A DNA stretch of 64,000 bases from Bradyrhizobium cenepequi (GTDB lineage: Bacteria; Pseudomonadota; Alphaproteobacteria; Rhizobiales; Xanthobacteraceae), in contig NZ_JAGKJI010000023.1 of NCBI RefSeq assembly GCF_020329485.1, positions 1 through 64,000 on the forward strand, given 5' to 3'. Numbering within the stretch: position 1 is the stretch's first letter; every line of letters begins with the position of its first letter. Below are positions 25,110 through 32,985 of this stretch, piece after piece. A program made the translations under genes and the position numbers. The notes beneath the pieces were generated by a model. It searched no databases. It was not told the origin of the DNA and was given only the letters and a program-made list of their open reading frames with translations.

Positions 25110-25194
25110 GTCATGCGCGGGCTTGACCCGCGCATCCATCAACGACAAGCATTTTCGCAAGGTGATGGATTGCCGGGTCAAGCCCGGCAATGAC
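25110..25194. repeat. inverted repeat GTCATGCGCGGGCTTGACCCG ... CGGGTCAAGCCCGGCAATGAC
   Basis: 85 bp, with strong internal pairing: GGGCTTGACCCG is itself nearly palindromic, as is CGGGTCAAGCCCG, and CATCCATCA pairs with TGATGGAT. It lies in the 127-bp gap after the ACAD10/11-type gene. This is the only copy of this type in the window. Confidence 0.8.
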
Positions 25195-25227
25195 AAGATT
25201 GGGTTCGGACCAGCCATTGGAGCCACT

Positions 25228-25842
25228 ATGGAATACGATGCCAGCGATCTGAAGCCGCGTGAACGCTACAAGGTGCTGGCGTCCTTCGTGCTGCCGCGGC
25301 CGATTGCCTGGGTGACAAGTATCGGTCCGACCGGCATCGTCAATGCCGCGCCGTTCAGCTTCTTCAACGTGTTCTGCGAGGACCCGCCGCTCTGCATGTT
25401 CGCGGTCAATCTGCGGCCGGACGGGCGGGCGAAGGATACGCTGGTGAACATCGAACGCACCGGCGAGTTCGTGGTCAACATGACCGACGAGCCGCTGGCG
25501 CGTGCGATGCACGAGACCAGCGGCGACTTTCCGCCTGATGTCGGCGAGCCCGATTATCTCGGACTGAAGCTTGCACCATCGACCAGAGTGGCGGTGCCGC
25601 GCCTTGCGGACGCGCCGTGGGCGATGGAATGCAAGACCTGGAGGATCATCGACGTCAATGGTGACCGCCGGCTGATTATGGGCGAAGGCATCCACTTCTA
25701 CATCCGCGACGAGCTGTGGGACCGCGAGGCCAAGCGCGTGCACATGGAGCGATACCACCCGGTCGGCCGCATGTTCGCCGACCGCTATTGCCGCACCGAT
25801 GACCGGGTGGTGTTTCCGGCAGCCGAGGGCGCGAAGGGTTAG
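25228..25842 (+). CDS. flavin reductase family (FMN-binding split-barrel) protein
   Basis: 204 residues. PRPIAWVTSIGPTGIVNAAPFSFFNVF at the N-terminal third is the typical FMN-binding block of flavin-reductase-like proteins; NIERTGEFVVNM follows near 76-87. Family members reduce flavin with NAD(P)H for a partner monooxygenase, or bind FMN with other roles. TTGGAG is 7 nt before ATG 25228; the frame is open back to 25123, but that part lies in a repeat. A flavin-dependent monooxygenase partner is not obvious; the BVMO nearby binds its own FAD. Confidence 0.85.
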   Translation: MEYDASDLKPRERYKVLASFVLPRPIAWVTSIGPTGIVNAAPFSFFNVFCEDPPLCMFAVNLRPDGRAKDTLVNIERTGEFVVNMTDEPLARAMHETSGDFPPDVGEPDYLGLKLAPSTRVAVPRLADAPWAMECKTWRIIDVNGDRRLIMGEGIHFYIRDELWDREAKRVHMERYHPVGRMFADRYCRTDDRVVFPAAEGAKG

Positions 25843-25854
25843 CGCTTCTTGTTT

Positions 25855-25906
25855 TGACGCGTTTTCTTCACGCGAACCGGTGCCCACTTCGCTCGAAAAC
25901 GCTTTA
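25855..25906. repeat. inverted repeat GACGCGTTTTCTTCACGCGAACCGG ... CGAAAACGC carrying a stop codon
   Basis: Stem of GCGTTTTC and GAAAACGC arms flanking CTTCACGCGAACCGGTGCCCACTTCGCTC. Read on minus it begins TAAAGCGTTTTCG: its TAA (25906-25904) is the stop codon of yghU. From memory this element is abundant in Bradyrhizobium genomes. Confidence 0.7.
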
Positions 25907-26779
25907 GCTCGCCACCTGCCCGATCTTGTCCTGCGTCCTGGTCTCGAAATCGCTGGCGTCGTGGCGCTCGTGCAACTGGTTTGCGGGATCGCCCGAGATG
26001 CGGTTGACGATGCGACCGCGTTTCACGGCCGGGCGTTTTGCGATCTGATCGGTCCAGCGCTGCACGTTCTTGTAGTCCTGTACCGACAGGAATTCGCCGC
26101 CGCCATAGAGCAGGCCCTTGACGAGCCCGCCATACCACGGCCAGACCGCGATATCCGCGATCGAGTAGTCGCCGCCTGAGAGGTACTCGACCTCCGCAAG
26201 CCGGCGGTCGAGCACGTCGAGCTGGCGCTTCACCTCCATCGCGAAGCGGTTGATGGCGTATTCGATCTTGGTCGGCGCATAGGCATAGAAGTGGCCGAAG
26301 CCGCCGCCGAGATAGGGCGCGCTGCCCATCTGCCAGAACAGCCAGTTCAGGCATTCGGTGCGCGTCTTGCGATCGGTCGGCACCAAGGCGCCGAACTTCT
26401 CGGCGAGATAAAGCAATATCGAGCCGGACTCGAACACGCGGATCGGCTCCGGTCCGCTGCGGTCCATCAATGCAGGGATCTTGGAGTTCGGATTGACCGC
26501 AACAAAGCCGCTGCCGAACTGATCGCCGTCGATCTTGATCAGCCAGGCGTCATATTCGGCGCCGGAATGGCCGAGCGCGAGCAGCTCTTCCAGCATGATC
26601 GTGGCTTTCTGGCCGTTCGGCGTCGCCAGAGAATAAAGTTGCAGCGGATGCTTTCCTACTGGAAGTTCCTTCTCATGCGTAGGGCCTGCAATCGGGCGGT
26701 TGATATTGGCGAAACGGCCGCCGTTCTCCTCGTTCCAGGTCCAGACTTTCGGCGGCTCATAGGCGGGTGCATCGGTCAT
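25904..26779 (-). CDS. yghU: YghU-type glutathione S-transferase / disulfide-bond reductase
   Basis: 291 residues and near-collinear with E. coli YghU (288): VWTWN, FANINRPIAGPTHEKELPVGKHPLQLYSL, NGQKATIMLEELLALG, VNPNSKIPAL, FESGSILLYLAEKFG, FLGGGFGHFYAYAP-like block, RPAVKRGRIVNR and QLHERHDASDFE. Thioredoxin-like N-domain followed by helical C-domain. YghU binds two glutathiones and reduces organic hydroperoxides and disulfides. The stop codon comes from an adjacent repeat, leaving the C-terminus ...TQDKIGQVAS. ATG 26779 matches the E. coli N-terminus; an in-frame start at 26905 is not supported. Confidence 0.95.
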   Translation of the reverse strand: MTDAPAYEPPKVWTWNEENGGRFANINRPIAGPTHEKELPVGKHPLQLYSLATPNGQKATIMLEELLALGHSGAEYDAWLIKIDGDQFGSGFVAVNPNSKIPALMDRSGPEPIRVFESGSILLYLAEKFGALVPTDRKTRTECLNWLFWQMGSAPYLGGGFGHFYAYAPTKIEYAINRFAMEVKRQLDVLDRRLAEVEYLSGGDYSIADIAVWPWYGGLVKGLLYGGGEFLSVQDYKNVQRWTDQIAKRPAVKRGRIVNRISGDPANQLHERHDASDFETRTQDKIGQVAS

Positions 26780-26917
26780 TCGTTCGGCTCCAGCGCGGAA
26801 GGCGCGACTATTTAGCTGAATGCGCAAGGCAGGCAAAGGCGCGCAGGCGCCGTGCCCGCCATCCATAAGTGCATTGGAATATGGTGGGCATGCCTCGCCG
26901 ACCATACAAGGGTGGAT

Positions 26918-28575
26918 TCAGGACGCGGCCGCCCGCTGCCGCCGTGCTGTGCCCGCCATCACAAAGCCGTCGTAGCCCTTGGCCGCCACCTCATCGCAAA
27001 TCTGCCTGTAGGCTCCGACGCCGCCGATATAGGGCATGAATATCCGCGGCTTGCCGGGAATATTGGCGCCCATGTACCAGGAATTGGCCTGCGGATAGAG
27101 CGTGGTGTGAGCGACCTCGTTGACGTGCGCCACCCATTTGTCCTCGGCCTCCGTGGTCGCCTCCATCGTGTCGAGGTCACGCTTTCGCATGTCGTCCAGA
27201 CAATCGCTGATCCAATCGACATGCTGTTCGATCGAGACGATCATGTTCGACAGCACCGACGGACTGCCGGGACCGGTGATGATGAAGAGGTTCGGAAAAC
27301 CGGCGCTCATCAGGCCAAGATAGGTGCGCGGCCCCTCGGCCCATTTCGCATTCAACGTCAGCCCGTCGCGGCCGCGAATGTCGATCTTTGCCACCGACCC
27401 CGTCATGGCGTCGAAGCCGGTCGCCAGCACCAGCGCGTCGAGTTGATACGCGGCCGCCGTGGTGCGGACGGCATTTTCGGTGATCTCCTCGATCGGGTTG
27501 CTCCTGATGTCGACCAGCGTCACGTTGGGACGGTTGAAGGTCGCGAAATAGTCGGTGTCGACGCAGATGCGCTTGGAGCCGATCGGGTGATTGTTCGGCT
27601 GCAGCAGCCTGGCCTTCTCGGGATCCTTGACGATCTCCGCGATCTTCTCCCGCACGAAGTTCGCGGCCGTATCGTTCGCCGCCTGGTCCAACGCGAGATT
27701 ATTGTAGGCTGACATGAAAGTCAGTCCGCCACGCTGCCACCGCGCCTCGTACTTGGCGCGGCGCTCGTTGTCGCCATCATCGAGCGCGCCGCGGTCGGGA
27801 AAATCGGTATAGATGCCGTTGCGCGCGACTTCCCGCTCGATGCGGCGGATCTCAGGGTAGTTCGCGCGAAACCATGCGCGTTCCTCATCTAGCAGCTTGG
27901 CATTGCGAGCGGTATGGAGAAATTCGCAGTGCGCTGGAACACGGTAAGATGGCTCGCCTGCTCGGCGATCACAGGCACCGACTGAATGCCGGATGAGCCG
28001 GTCCCGATCACGCCGACGCGCAGCCCAGTGAAATCCACCGGCTCATGCGGCCAATGGCCGGTGTGATAGACTTGGCCCTTGAACCGATCGAGACCCTTGA
28101 TGTCTGGCTTGCGCGCATTCGACAGGCAGCCGGTGGCAAGCACCACGAATTTGGCGGTGACGGTCTTGCCGTCGGAGGTGGTCACCGACCAGAGCTTGCT
28201 GGCCTCGTCGAACACGGCAGCTTCGACGCGGGTGTCGAACTGGATATCGGGACGCAGCTTGAAGCGATCGGCGACATGGTTGGCGTAGCGCAGGATCTCC
28301 GGCTGCGGCGCGTAGCGCTCGCTCCAGTCCCATTCCTGCTGCAGCTCCTCGCTGAACGAATAGGAATATTGCATGCTCTCGACGTCGCAGCGCGCGCCGG
28401 GATAGCGGTTCCAGTACCAGGTGCCGCCGACGCCGCTGCCCTGCTCATAGACCCTCGCCGAAAAGCCGAGACCGCGCAACCGGTGCAGCATGTACATGCC
28501 GGCGAAGCCGGCACCGACGACGACGACGTCGTAATGCGCGGCAGGGTTGCCGGAGGCGGATGACGGGACGGACAT
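26918..28575 (-). pseudogene. Baeyer-Villiger flavin monooxygenase split by a frameshift
   Basis: Read from ATG 28575 the gene encodes a group-B flavin monooxygenase: FAD loop VVVGAGFAGMYML, WYWNRYPGARCDVES, the BVMO fingerprint FKGQVYHTGHWP, and the NADPH loop GVIGTGSSGIQ. At about 27905-27912, after ...TANFSIP, the frame runs to a TAG at 27889; shifting by one base restores the expected ARNAKLLDEERAWF and continues open through GGLTFMSAYNNLALDQ to a normal C-terminus at 26918. One missing base explains it, giving about 552 residues when repaired. It could be a true pseudogene or an assembly error. The family oxidises ketones to esters or lactones. Confidence 0.85.
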
Positions 28576-28819
28576 GGACGCAGACTCCCTGTAAGTTCTT
28601 TTCGTTATCGGCCAGCATTCTCCGCGAAGCCCCAAAGCGCAAGAGACAAAGCGCAACTGATAGGCGTTGCTTATTTTGCCACGCGGAATGCATAGCGCCT
28701 GCACGCAAGTCGTCGAAAGCCGATTGGCTTTCCTGTCCGCCATGCGTTAGCCTGATCGATATCGTCGCCCTTCAAGCAAGAAAAGCAGCACAAGCTGCCA
28801 CGGGAGAGAGAACGCATCC

Positions 28820-29953
28820 ATGAAATCGCCGATCTGCGACATGCTGGGTATAGAATTCCCCCTGCTCGCCTTCAGCCATTGCCGCGACGTCGTGGCCGCC
28901 GTCAGCCGCGCCGGCGGATTTGGCGTGCTGGGCGCGACCGTGCATTCGCCAGAGAGCATCGAGCAGGAACTGAAATGGATCGACGACCACGTCGACGGCA
29001 AGCCTTACGGACTCGACGTGCTGATCCCCGAGAACATCTCGACCGCCGGCGAGAAGAACGTCACCTGGAAGAGCCTCGAGCAGCGGATCTCGCCCGAACA
29101 TCGCGACTTCACCCGGAGCCTCCTGAAGAAATACGGCGTCGAGCTGACGACGACTGATGTCGCCGACAACCAGCCGCAGCCGTTCGACGCGCAGCGCGCG
29201 CTCGAACTATTGGAAGTCTCCTTCAAGCATCCGATCAAGCTGATCGCCAATGCGCTGGGCGTGCCGCCGAAGGAGATGATCGACATGGGCCGCAAGCACG
29301 GTGTGCCGGTCGCGGCCCTCGTCGGCGCCAAGGAGCACGCGCTGCGCCAGGTCGCGGCCGGTGTCGACATCCTCGTCGTGCAGGGCACCGAGGCCGGCGG
29401 CCATTGCGGCGAAGTCTCGACCATGGTGCTGGTGCCGGAGGTCATCAAGGCGATCAAGCCGATCCGCGACGTGCCGGTCTTGGCCGCGGGCGGTATCATG
29501 ACCGGGCGCCAGATGGCGGCCGCGATGGCGATGGGCGCCGCAGGCGTCTGGACCGGCTCGGTGTGGCTCGCCACCGTGGAATCCGAGACCACGGAAATCT
29601 TCCGTGAGAAGATGGTCGCTGCGTCCTCGCGCGATGCGGTACGCTCGAGGGGACGCACCGGCAAGCCGGCGCGGCAGCTTCGTTCGGTGTGGACCGACGC
29701 ATGGGACCGCTCACCCGACAGTCCCGGCGCGCTGCCGATGCCGCTGCAGAGCATCATCAGCCGCGACGCCTTCAACTCGATCGACCGCTCGGCCGCTGCC
29801 GGCAACGCGAAAGCGCGCGACCTCGTCAGCTACTTCGTCGGCCAGGGCGTCGGCCTGATCGACAGCGTGAAATCGGCGGGCGCCGTGGTACAGGAATTCA
29901 AGGAAGATTTTATCGAGGCGGTGGAGCACATGAATGCGCTGGTGGCGGAGTGA
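28820..29953 (+). CDS. nitronate monooxygenase / 2-nitropropane dioxygenase family flavoprotein
   Basis: 377 residues in the FMN TIM-barrel NMO family: FPLLAFSHCRDVVAAVSRAGGFG at the N-terminus, VVQGTEAGGHCGE with the family's GGHCG loop, and VPVLAAGGIMTGRQMAAAMAMGAAGV for phosphate binding. Characterised members oxidise alkyl nitronates; many relatives have no known nitronate role and sit in acyl-CoA clusters. The usual catalytic histidine is plausibly in GGHCG. GGGAGAGAG lies about 10 nt before ATG 28820. Divergent from the broken BVMO; a GCAAC-N8-GTTGC inverted repeat sits in the 244-bp gap at 28653-28670. Confidence 0.85.
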   Translation: MKSPICDMLGIEFPLLAFSHCRDVVAAVSRAGGFGVLGATVHSPESIEQELKWIDDHVDGKPYGLDVLIPENISTAGEKNVTWKSLEQRISPEHRDFTRSLLKKYGVELTTTDVADNQPQPFDAQRALELLEVSFKHPIKLIANALGVPPKEMIDMGRKHGVPVAALVGAKEHALRQVAAGVDILVVQGTEAGGHCGEVSTMVLVPEVIKAIKPIRDVPVLAAGGIMTGRQMAAAMAMGAAGVWTGSVWLATVESETTEIFREKMVAASSRDAVRSRGRTGKPARQLRSVWTDAWDRSPDSPGALPMPLQSIISRDAFNSIDRSAAAGNAKARDLVSYFVGQGVGLIDSVKSAGAVVQEFKEDFIEAVEHMNALVAE

Positions 29954-29982
29954 TATTGCTCGTAAAGCCGAGTGCTCTCACC

Positions 29983-30080
29983 CCTCATGGTGAGGAGGCG
30001 CGCAGCGCCGTCTCGAACCATGTAGGCCCGCCGGTGGCCTCATCCTTCGAGACGCGCGTTCCGCGCTCCTCAGGATGAGG
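29983..30080. repeat. family C inverted repeat
   Basis: 98 bp between the nitronate-monooxygenase-like gene and the thiolase-like gene. Left arm CCTCATGGTGAGGAGGCGCG, right arm GCGCTCCTCAGGATGAGG; the loop differs from the other copies. Confidence 0.85.
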
Positions 30081-30116
30081 GTCTTGCCTAGTGCTAGAAG
30101 GTGAACATCAAGAACA

Positions 30117-31637
30117 ATGACCAACACAGTTGTTTCCATCCCCGAAGACCGTATCCCCGTCATCGTCGGCGTCGGCGAGATCGTCGATCGTCCCAAGGAC
30201 ATCGCCGCCGGCCTCGAACCGCTGGCGCTGCTTGAAGAAGCACTGAGACGCGCCGAAGCCGACAGCGGGGCCAAGCTGCTTGGTGATGTCCAGTCGCTCG
30301 ACGTCGTCAATTTCCTGAGCTGGCGCTATCGCGATCCGGAGAAACTGCTCGCCGAACGGCTCGGCATCAAGCCGGCGCATCTCTATTACGGCCCGGTCGG
30401 CGGCGAGAGCCCGATCCGCTATTTGCACGAAGCGGCACAGCGGATCGCGCGCGGCGAATGCAGCGTGGCCGCGGTCTGCGGCGCGGAGGCGCAGTCGACC
30501 GCGACCAAAGCGGATCGCGGCGGCATCGCCCTGCCCTGGACGCCGTTTGCGCATGATGTCGAGGAGCCGAAGCGTGGCGCCGCGTTCCAGAAGCCGCTCG
30601 CAGTGAAGCTCGGCGTGTTCAGGCCGATCACGGTCTATCCGCTCTATGAGTCCGCAACGTCAGCGCATTGGGCCCAGACGCCGCGGGAGGCATTGGCGGA
30701 GTCCGGCCAGCTATGGTCGACCTATGCCAGCGTTGCGGCGGACAACCCGAATTCGTGGCTGAAGAAGCGCTTCACGCCGGAGGAGATCACGACGCCGACA
30801 CCGGAGAACCGGCTGATCGCCTGGCCCTACACCAAGCTGATGGTGGCCAATCCGACCGTGAACATGGGCGGCGCGCTGCTGCTCACCAGTCTCGCCAAGG
30901 CACGCGCGGCCGGCTTCCCCGAACATCGCCTGGTCTATCCGCTCGGCGGAGCGTCGGCGGAAGAGCCGCGCGATTATCTCGTGCGCGACCAGTTCTTCGA
31001 GAGCCACCCGCAGACCGCGGTGCTCAAGGCGGTGATGGATCTCGTCGAAGGCGACGGCAAAAAGTTCGACGCGATCGAGCTCTATAGCTGCTTCCCCTGC
31101 GTGCCCAAGATGGCGCGACGCACGCTAGGCTTGGGCCCCGACGTGCAGCCGACGGTCACCGGCGGGCTCACCTTCTTCGGCGCACCGCTCAACACCTACA
31201 TGACGCATGCGGCTTGCGCGATGGTGCGCAAGCTCCGCGATGGTGCCAGGCGCGGCCTGCTCTACGGCCAGGGCGGTTTCGTCACCAAGCATCACGGCCT
31301 GGTGCTGTCGCGCGAGGCACCGAAAGAGACGCTCAAGCAGGATACCAGCGTGCAGGCTAGAGCCGACCGCAACCGCCGCAAGGTACCTGAATTCGTCGCC
31401 GAGGCCGCGGGCAAGGGCAAGGTCGAAAGCTTCACCGTGATCTACCGCGGCAATGGCGAGATCGAGCATGGCGTCGTCATGCTGCGCACCGAAGACGACC
31501 GCCGCACGCTCGGCCGCGTGCCTGCGAGCGATGCGAAGACATTGGCGCATCTCTTGAGCTTGAATCGCACGCCAGTCGGCACCACAGGCGACATCGTCAT
31601 GGCGAATGACGGCGTGCCGGAGTGGCGGGCGGGGTAA
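30117..31637 (+). CDS. thiolase-like protein type 1 (TLP1-like), no catalytic cysteine
   Basis: 506 residues, about 110 longer than a thiolase. Residues 1-390 follow the thiolase fold; the extra C-terminal part (from about 400: VESFTVIYRGNGEIEHGVVMLRT) looks like the added OB-type domain of TLP1 proteins. The nucleophile position reads VGGESP (about 94-99), with no cysteine. Conserved blocks include NPTVNMGGALLLTS and GGLTFFGAPLNTYMTHAACAMV. Mycobacterial TLP1 binds CoA but lacks ordinary thiolase activity, and the reaction is unresolved. A purine-rich GAAGGTGA lies 12-19 nt before ATG 30117, further than usual. Confidence 0.78.
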   Translation: MTNTVVSIPEDRIPVIVGVGEIVDRPKDIAAGLEPLALLEEALRRAEADSGAKLLGDVQSLDVVNFLSWRYRDPEKLLAERLGIKPAHLYYGPVGGESPIRYLHEAAQRIARGECSVAAVCGAEAQSTATKADRGGIALPWTPFAHDVEEPKRGAAFQKPLAVKLGVFRPITVYPLYESATSAHWAQTPREALAESGQLWSTYASVAADNPNSWLKKRFTPEEITTPTPENRLIAWPYTKLMVANPTVNMGGALLLTSLAKARAAGFPEHRLVYPLGGASAEEPRDYLVRDQFFESHPQTAVLKAVMDLVEGDGKKFDAIELYSCFPCVPKMARRTLGLGPDVQPTVTGGLTFFGAPLNTYMTHAACAMVRKLRDGARRGLLYGQGGFVTKHHGLVLSREAPKETLKQDTSVQARADRNRRKVPEFVAEAAGKGKVESFTVIYRGNGEIEHGVVMLRTEDDRRTLGRVPASDAKTLAHLLSLNRTPVGTTGDIVMANDGVPEWRAG

Positions 31638-31640
31638 CCT

Positions 31641-31780
31641 TCTCCCTCGCCCCGCTCTTGCGGGGAGAGGGCGGGGTGAGGGGTGCCTCCGCAAATTCGA
31701 AAGATATGAGTGCGGAGGGTCCCCTCACCCGGCGCTACGCGCCGACCTCTCCCCGCAAGAGCGGGGAGAGGTGAAGGGAG
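31641..31780. repeat. family F inverted repeat (TCTCCC...GGGGAGAG, GGCGCTACGCGCCGACC core)
   Basis: About 140 bp, two hairpins (CCCCGCTCTTGCGGGGAGAG and CTCTCCCCGCAAGAGCGGGGAGAG) around a CCCTCACCCGGCGCTACGCGCC core. It separates the convergent TLP1-like and efflux genes. The same core and arms appear at 58283-58415. Confidence 0.85.
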
Positions 31781-31788
31781 AGAGCACC

Positions 31789-32985
31789 CTACCCTTTCAC
31801 GTCCTGCTTTTCGGAGGCCGTGGTCGGTTTCTTCGCGCCGCCGCCGACCACGCGGACCTGGTCGCCGTCGGCGATACCGTCGGGCGGGGCAGTGATGATG
31901 CGGTCGTCGGGAGTGAGGCCGGAGGCGATCTCGATCTCCTTGCCGAGGTCGCGCGCAATCGTCACCTTCTTGAACAGGATCTTGTCATCGGCGCCAACGG
32001 TCGCAACGCGCAGGCCATTGCCGTCGAAGATCAGCGCGCTGGCGGGGATGTGGAGCGGAATGGTGTCGCGCTGCAGCGTCAGCTTCACATTGGCATAGCC
32101 GCCTGGCATCAATTCACCGCTGGAATTATCCAGCGCGAGCTGCATGCGCGTCGTTCCCGAGCTGACATCGACCGCCTGCGAGGAGGTTTCCACGGTTGCC
32201 GCGAAAGTGCGGTTCGGATATTCCGGCAAGGTGATGACGGCCTTGGCGCCCATCTTTATCGACGGCACAAAGTTTTGCGGCACGTTCACATAGACGCGCA
32301 GCTTGGAGATGTCCGAGACGATGAACATCGCCGGCCCCGCGCCGCCGCCGGCATTGATCAGCGCGCCGACGTCGGTGTTGCGCTCGGTGACGACGCCGTC
32401 GAAGGGCGCCGTGATCTTTTTGTAGCCGGCAAGCGCTTCCAGCCGCTCGACATTGGCCTGGCCGGAATTGACGGCGGCCTTCTTGTTGGAGAGGTCGGCG
32501 GTGCGCTCGTCGATCTCCTGCATCGAGACGAAGTTGGAGGCGAGCAAGGACCGGCGCCGCGTGAGCGTCGCTTCGGAGAGTTTGGCGCTGGCCTGCTGGC
32601 TCGCGAGATCGGCTCGAGCCTGCAGCAATTGCTGGTCGAGGTCGGGCGCCTCGATCTCGGCGATCACCTGGCCGGCCTTGACGCGGGCGCCGATGTCAAC
32701 GCTCCAGCTCGTCAGGTAACCGGATACGCGCGCGAAGATCGGCGCGCGATAATAGGCTTCCAGCCGGCCCGGCAGGTCGATGGTGGGATTGAGCACCTTG
32801 GCGCTGGGCGGCGCCACCGCGACGCTCGGAATGGCCTGATTATCGGTCCATTCCTTGAGCTTGGTGCCTTGCTCCTCACGGGCACGGATACCGGTGACGA
32901 CGACGAGGACCAAGCCGACACCGGCGGCAAGCCCGAAAATGCCCAGCTTCCAGCGCGAGACCGGCGGGCGTTGTTCAGTGGGCAT
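31789..32985 (-). CDS. RND efflux periplasmic adaptor (membrane fusion protein)
   Basis: 398 residues. One N-terminal membrane anchor (about 15-35: GIFGLAAGVGLVLVVVTG) precedes the lipoyl half-motif RVSGYLTSWSVDIGARVKAGQVIAEI, a coiled coil (about 120-190), the second lipoyl half ITAPFDGVVTERNTDVGALI and a beta barrel. The adaptor links the inner-membrane pump to an outer-membrane channel. Its ATG 32985 lies 11 nt inside the 3' end of the permease gene; the usual order (adaptor first) is reversed. No TolC-like gene is adjacent. Confidence 0.92.
   Translation of the reverse strand: MPTEQRPPVSRWKLGIFGLAAGVGLVLVVVTGIRAREEQGTKLKEWTDNQAIPSVAVAPPSAKVLNPTIDLPGRLEAYYRAPIFARVSGYLTSWSVDIGARVKAGQVIAEIEAPDLDQQLLQARADLASQQASAKLSEATLTRRRSLLASNFVSMQEIDERTADLSNKKAAVNSGQANVERLEALAGYKKITAPFDGVVTERNTDVGALINAGGGAGPAMFIVSDISKLRVYVNVPQNFVPSIKMGAKAVITLPEYPNRTFAATVETSSQAVDVSSGTTRMQLALDNSSGELMPGGYANVKLTLQRDTIPLHIPASALIFDGNGLRVATVGADDKILFKKVTIARDLGKEIEIASGLTPDDRIITAPPDGIADGDQVRVVGGGAKKPTTASEKQDVKG

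Noticed and set aside
26918..27715. C-terminal half of the BVMO as a separate gene starting at ATG 27715
   Set aside because: The reading frame extends upstream without a stop to the frameshift near 27910 and its translation there matches the missing BVMO middle part; it is a fragment.
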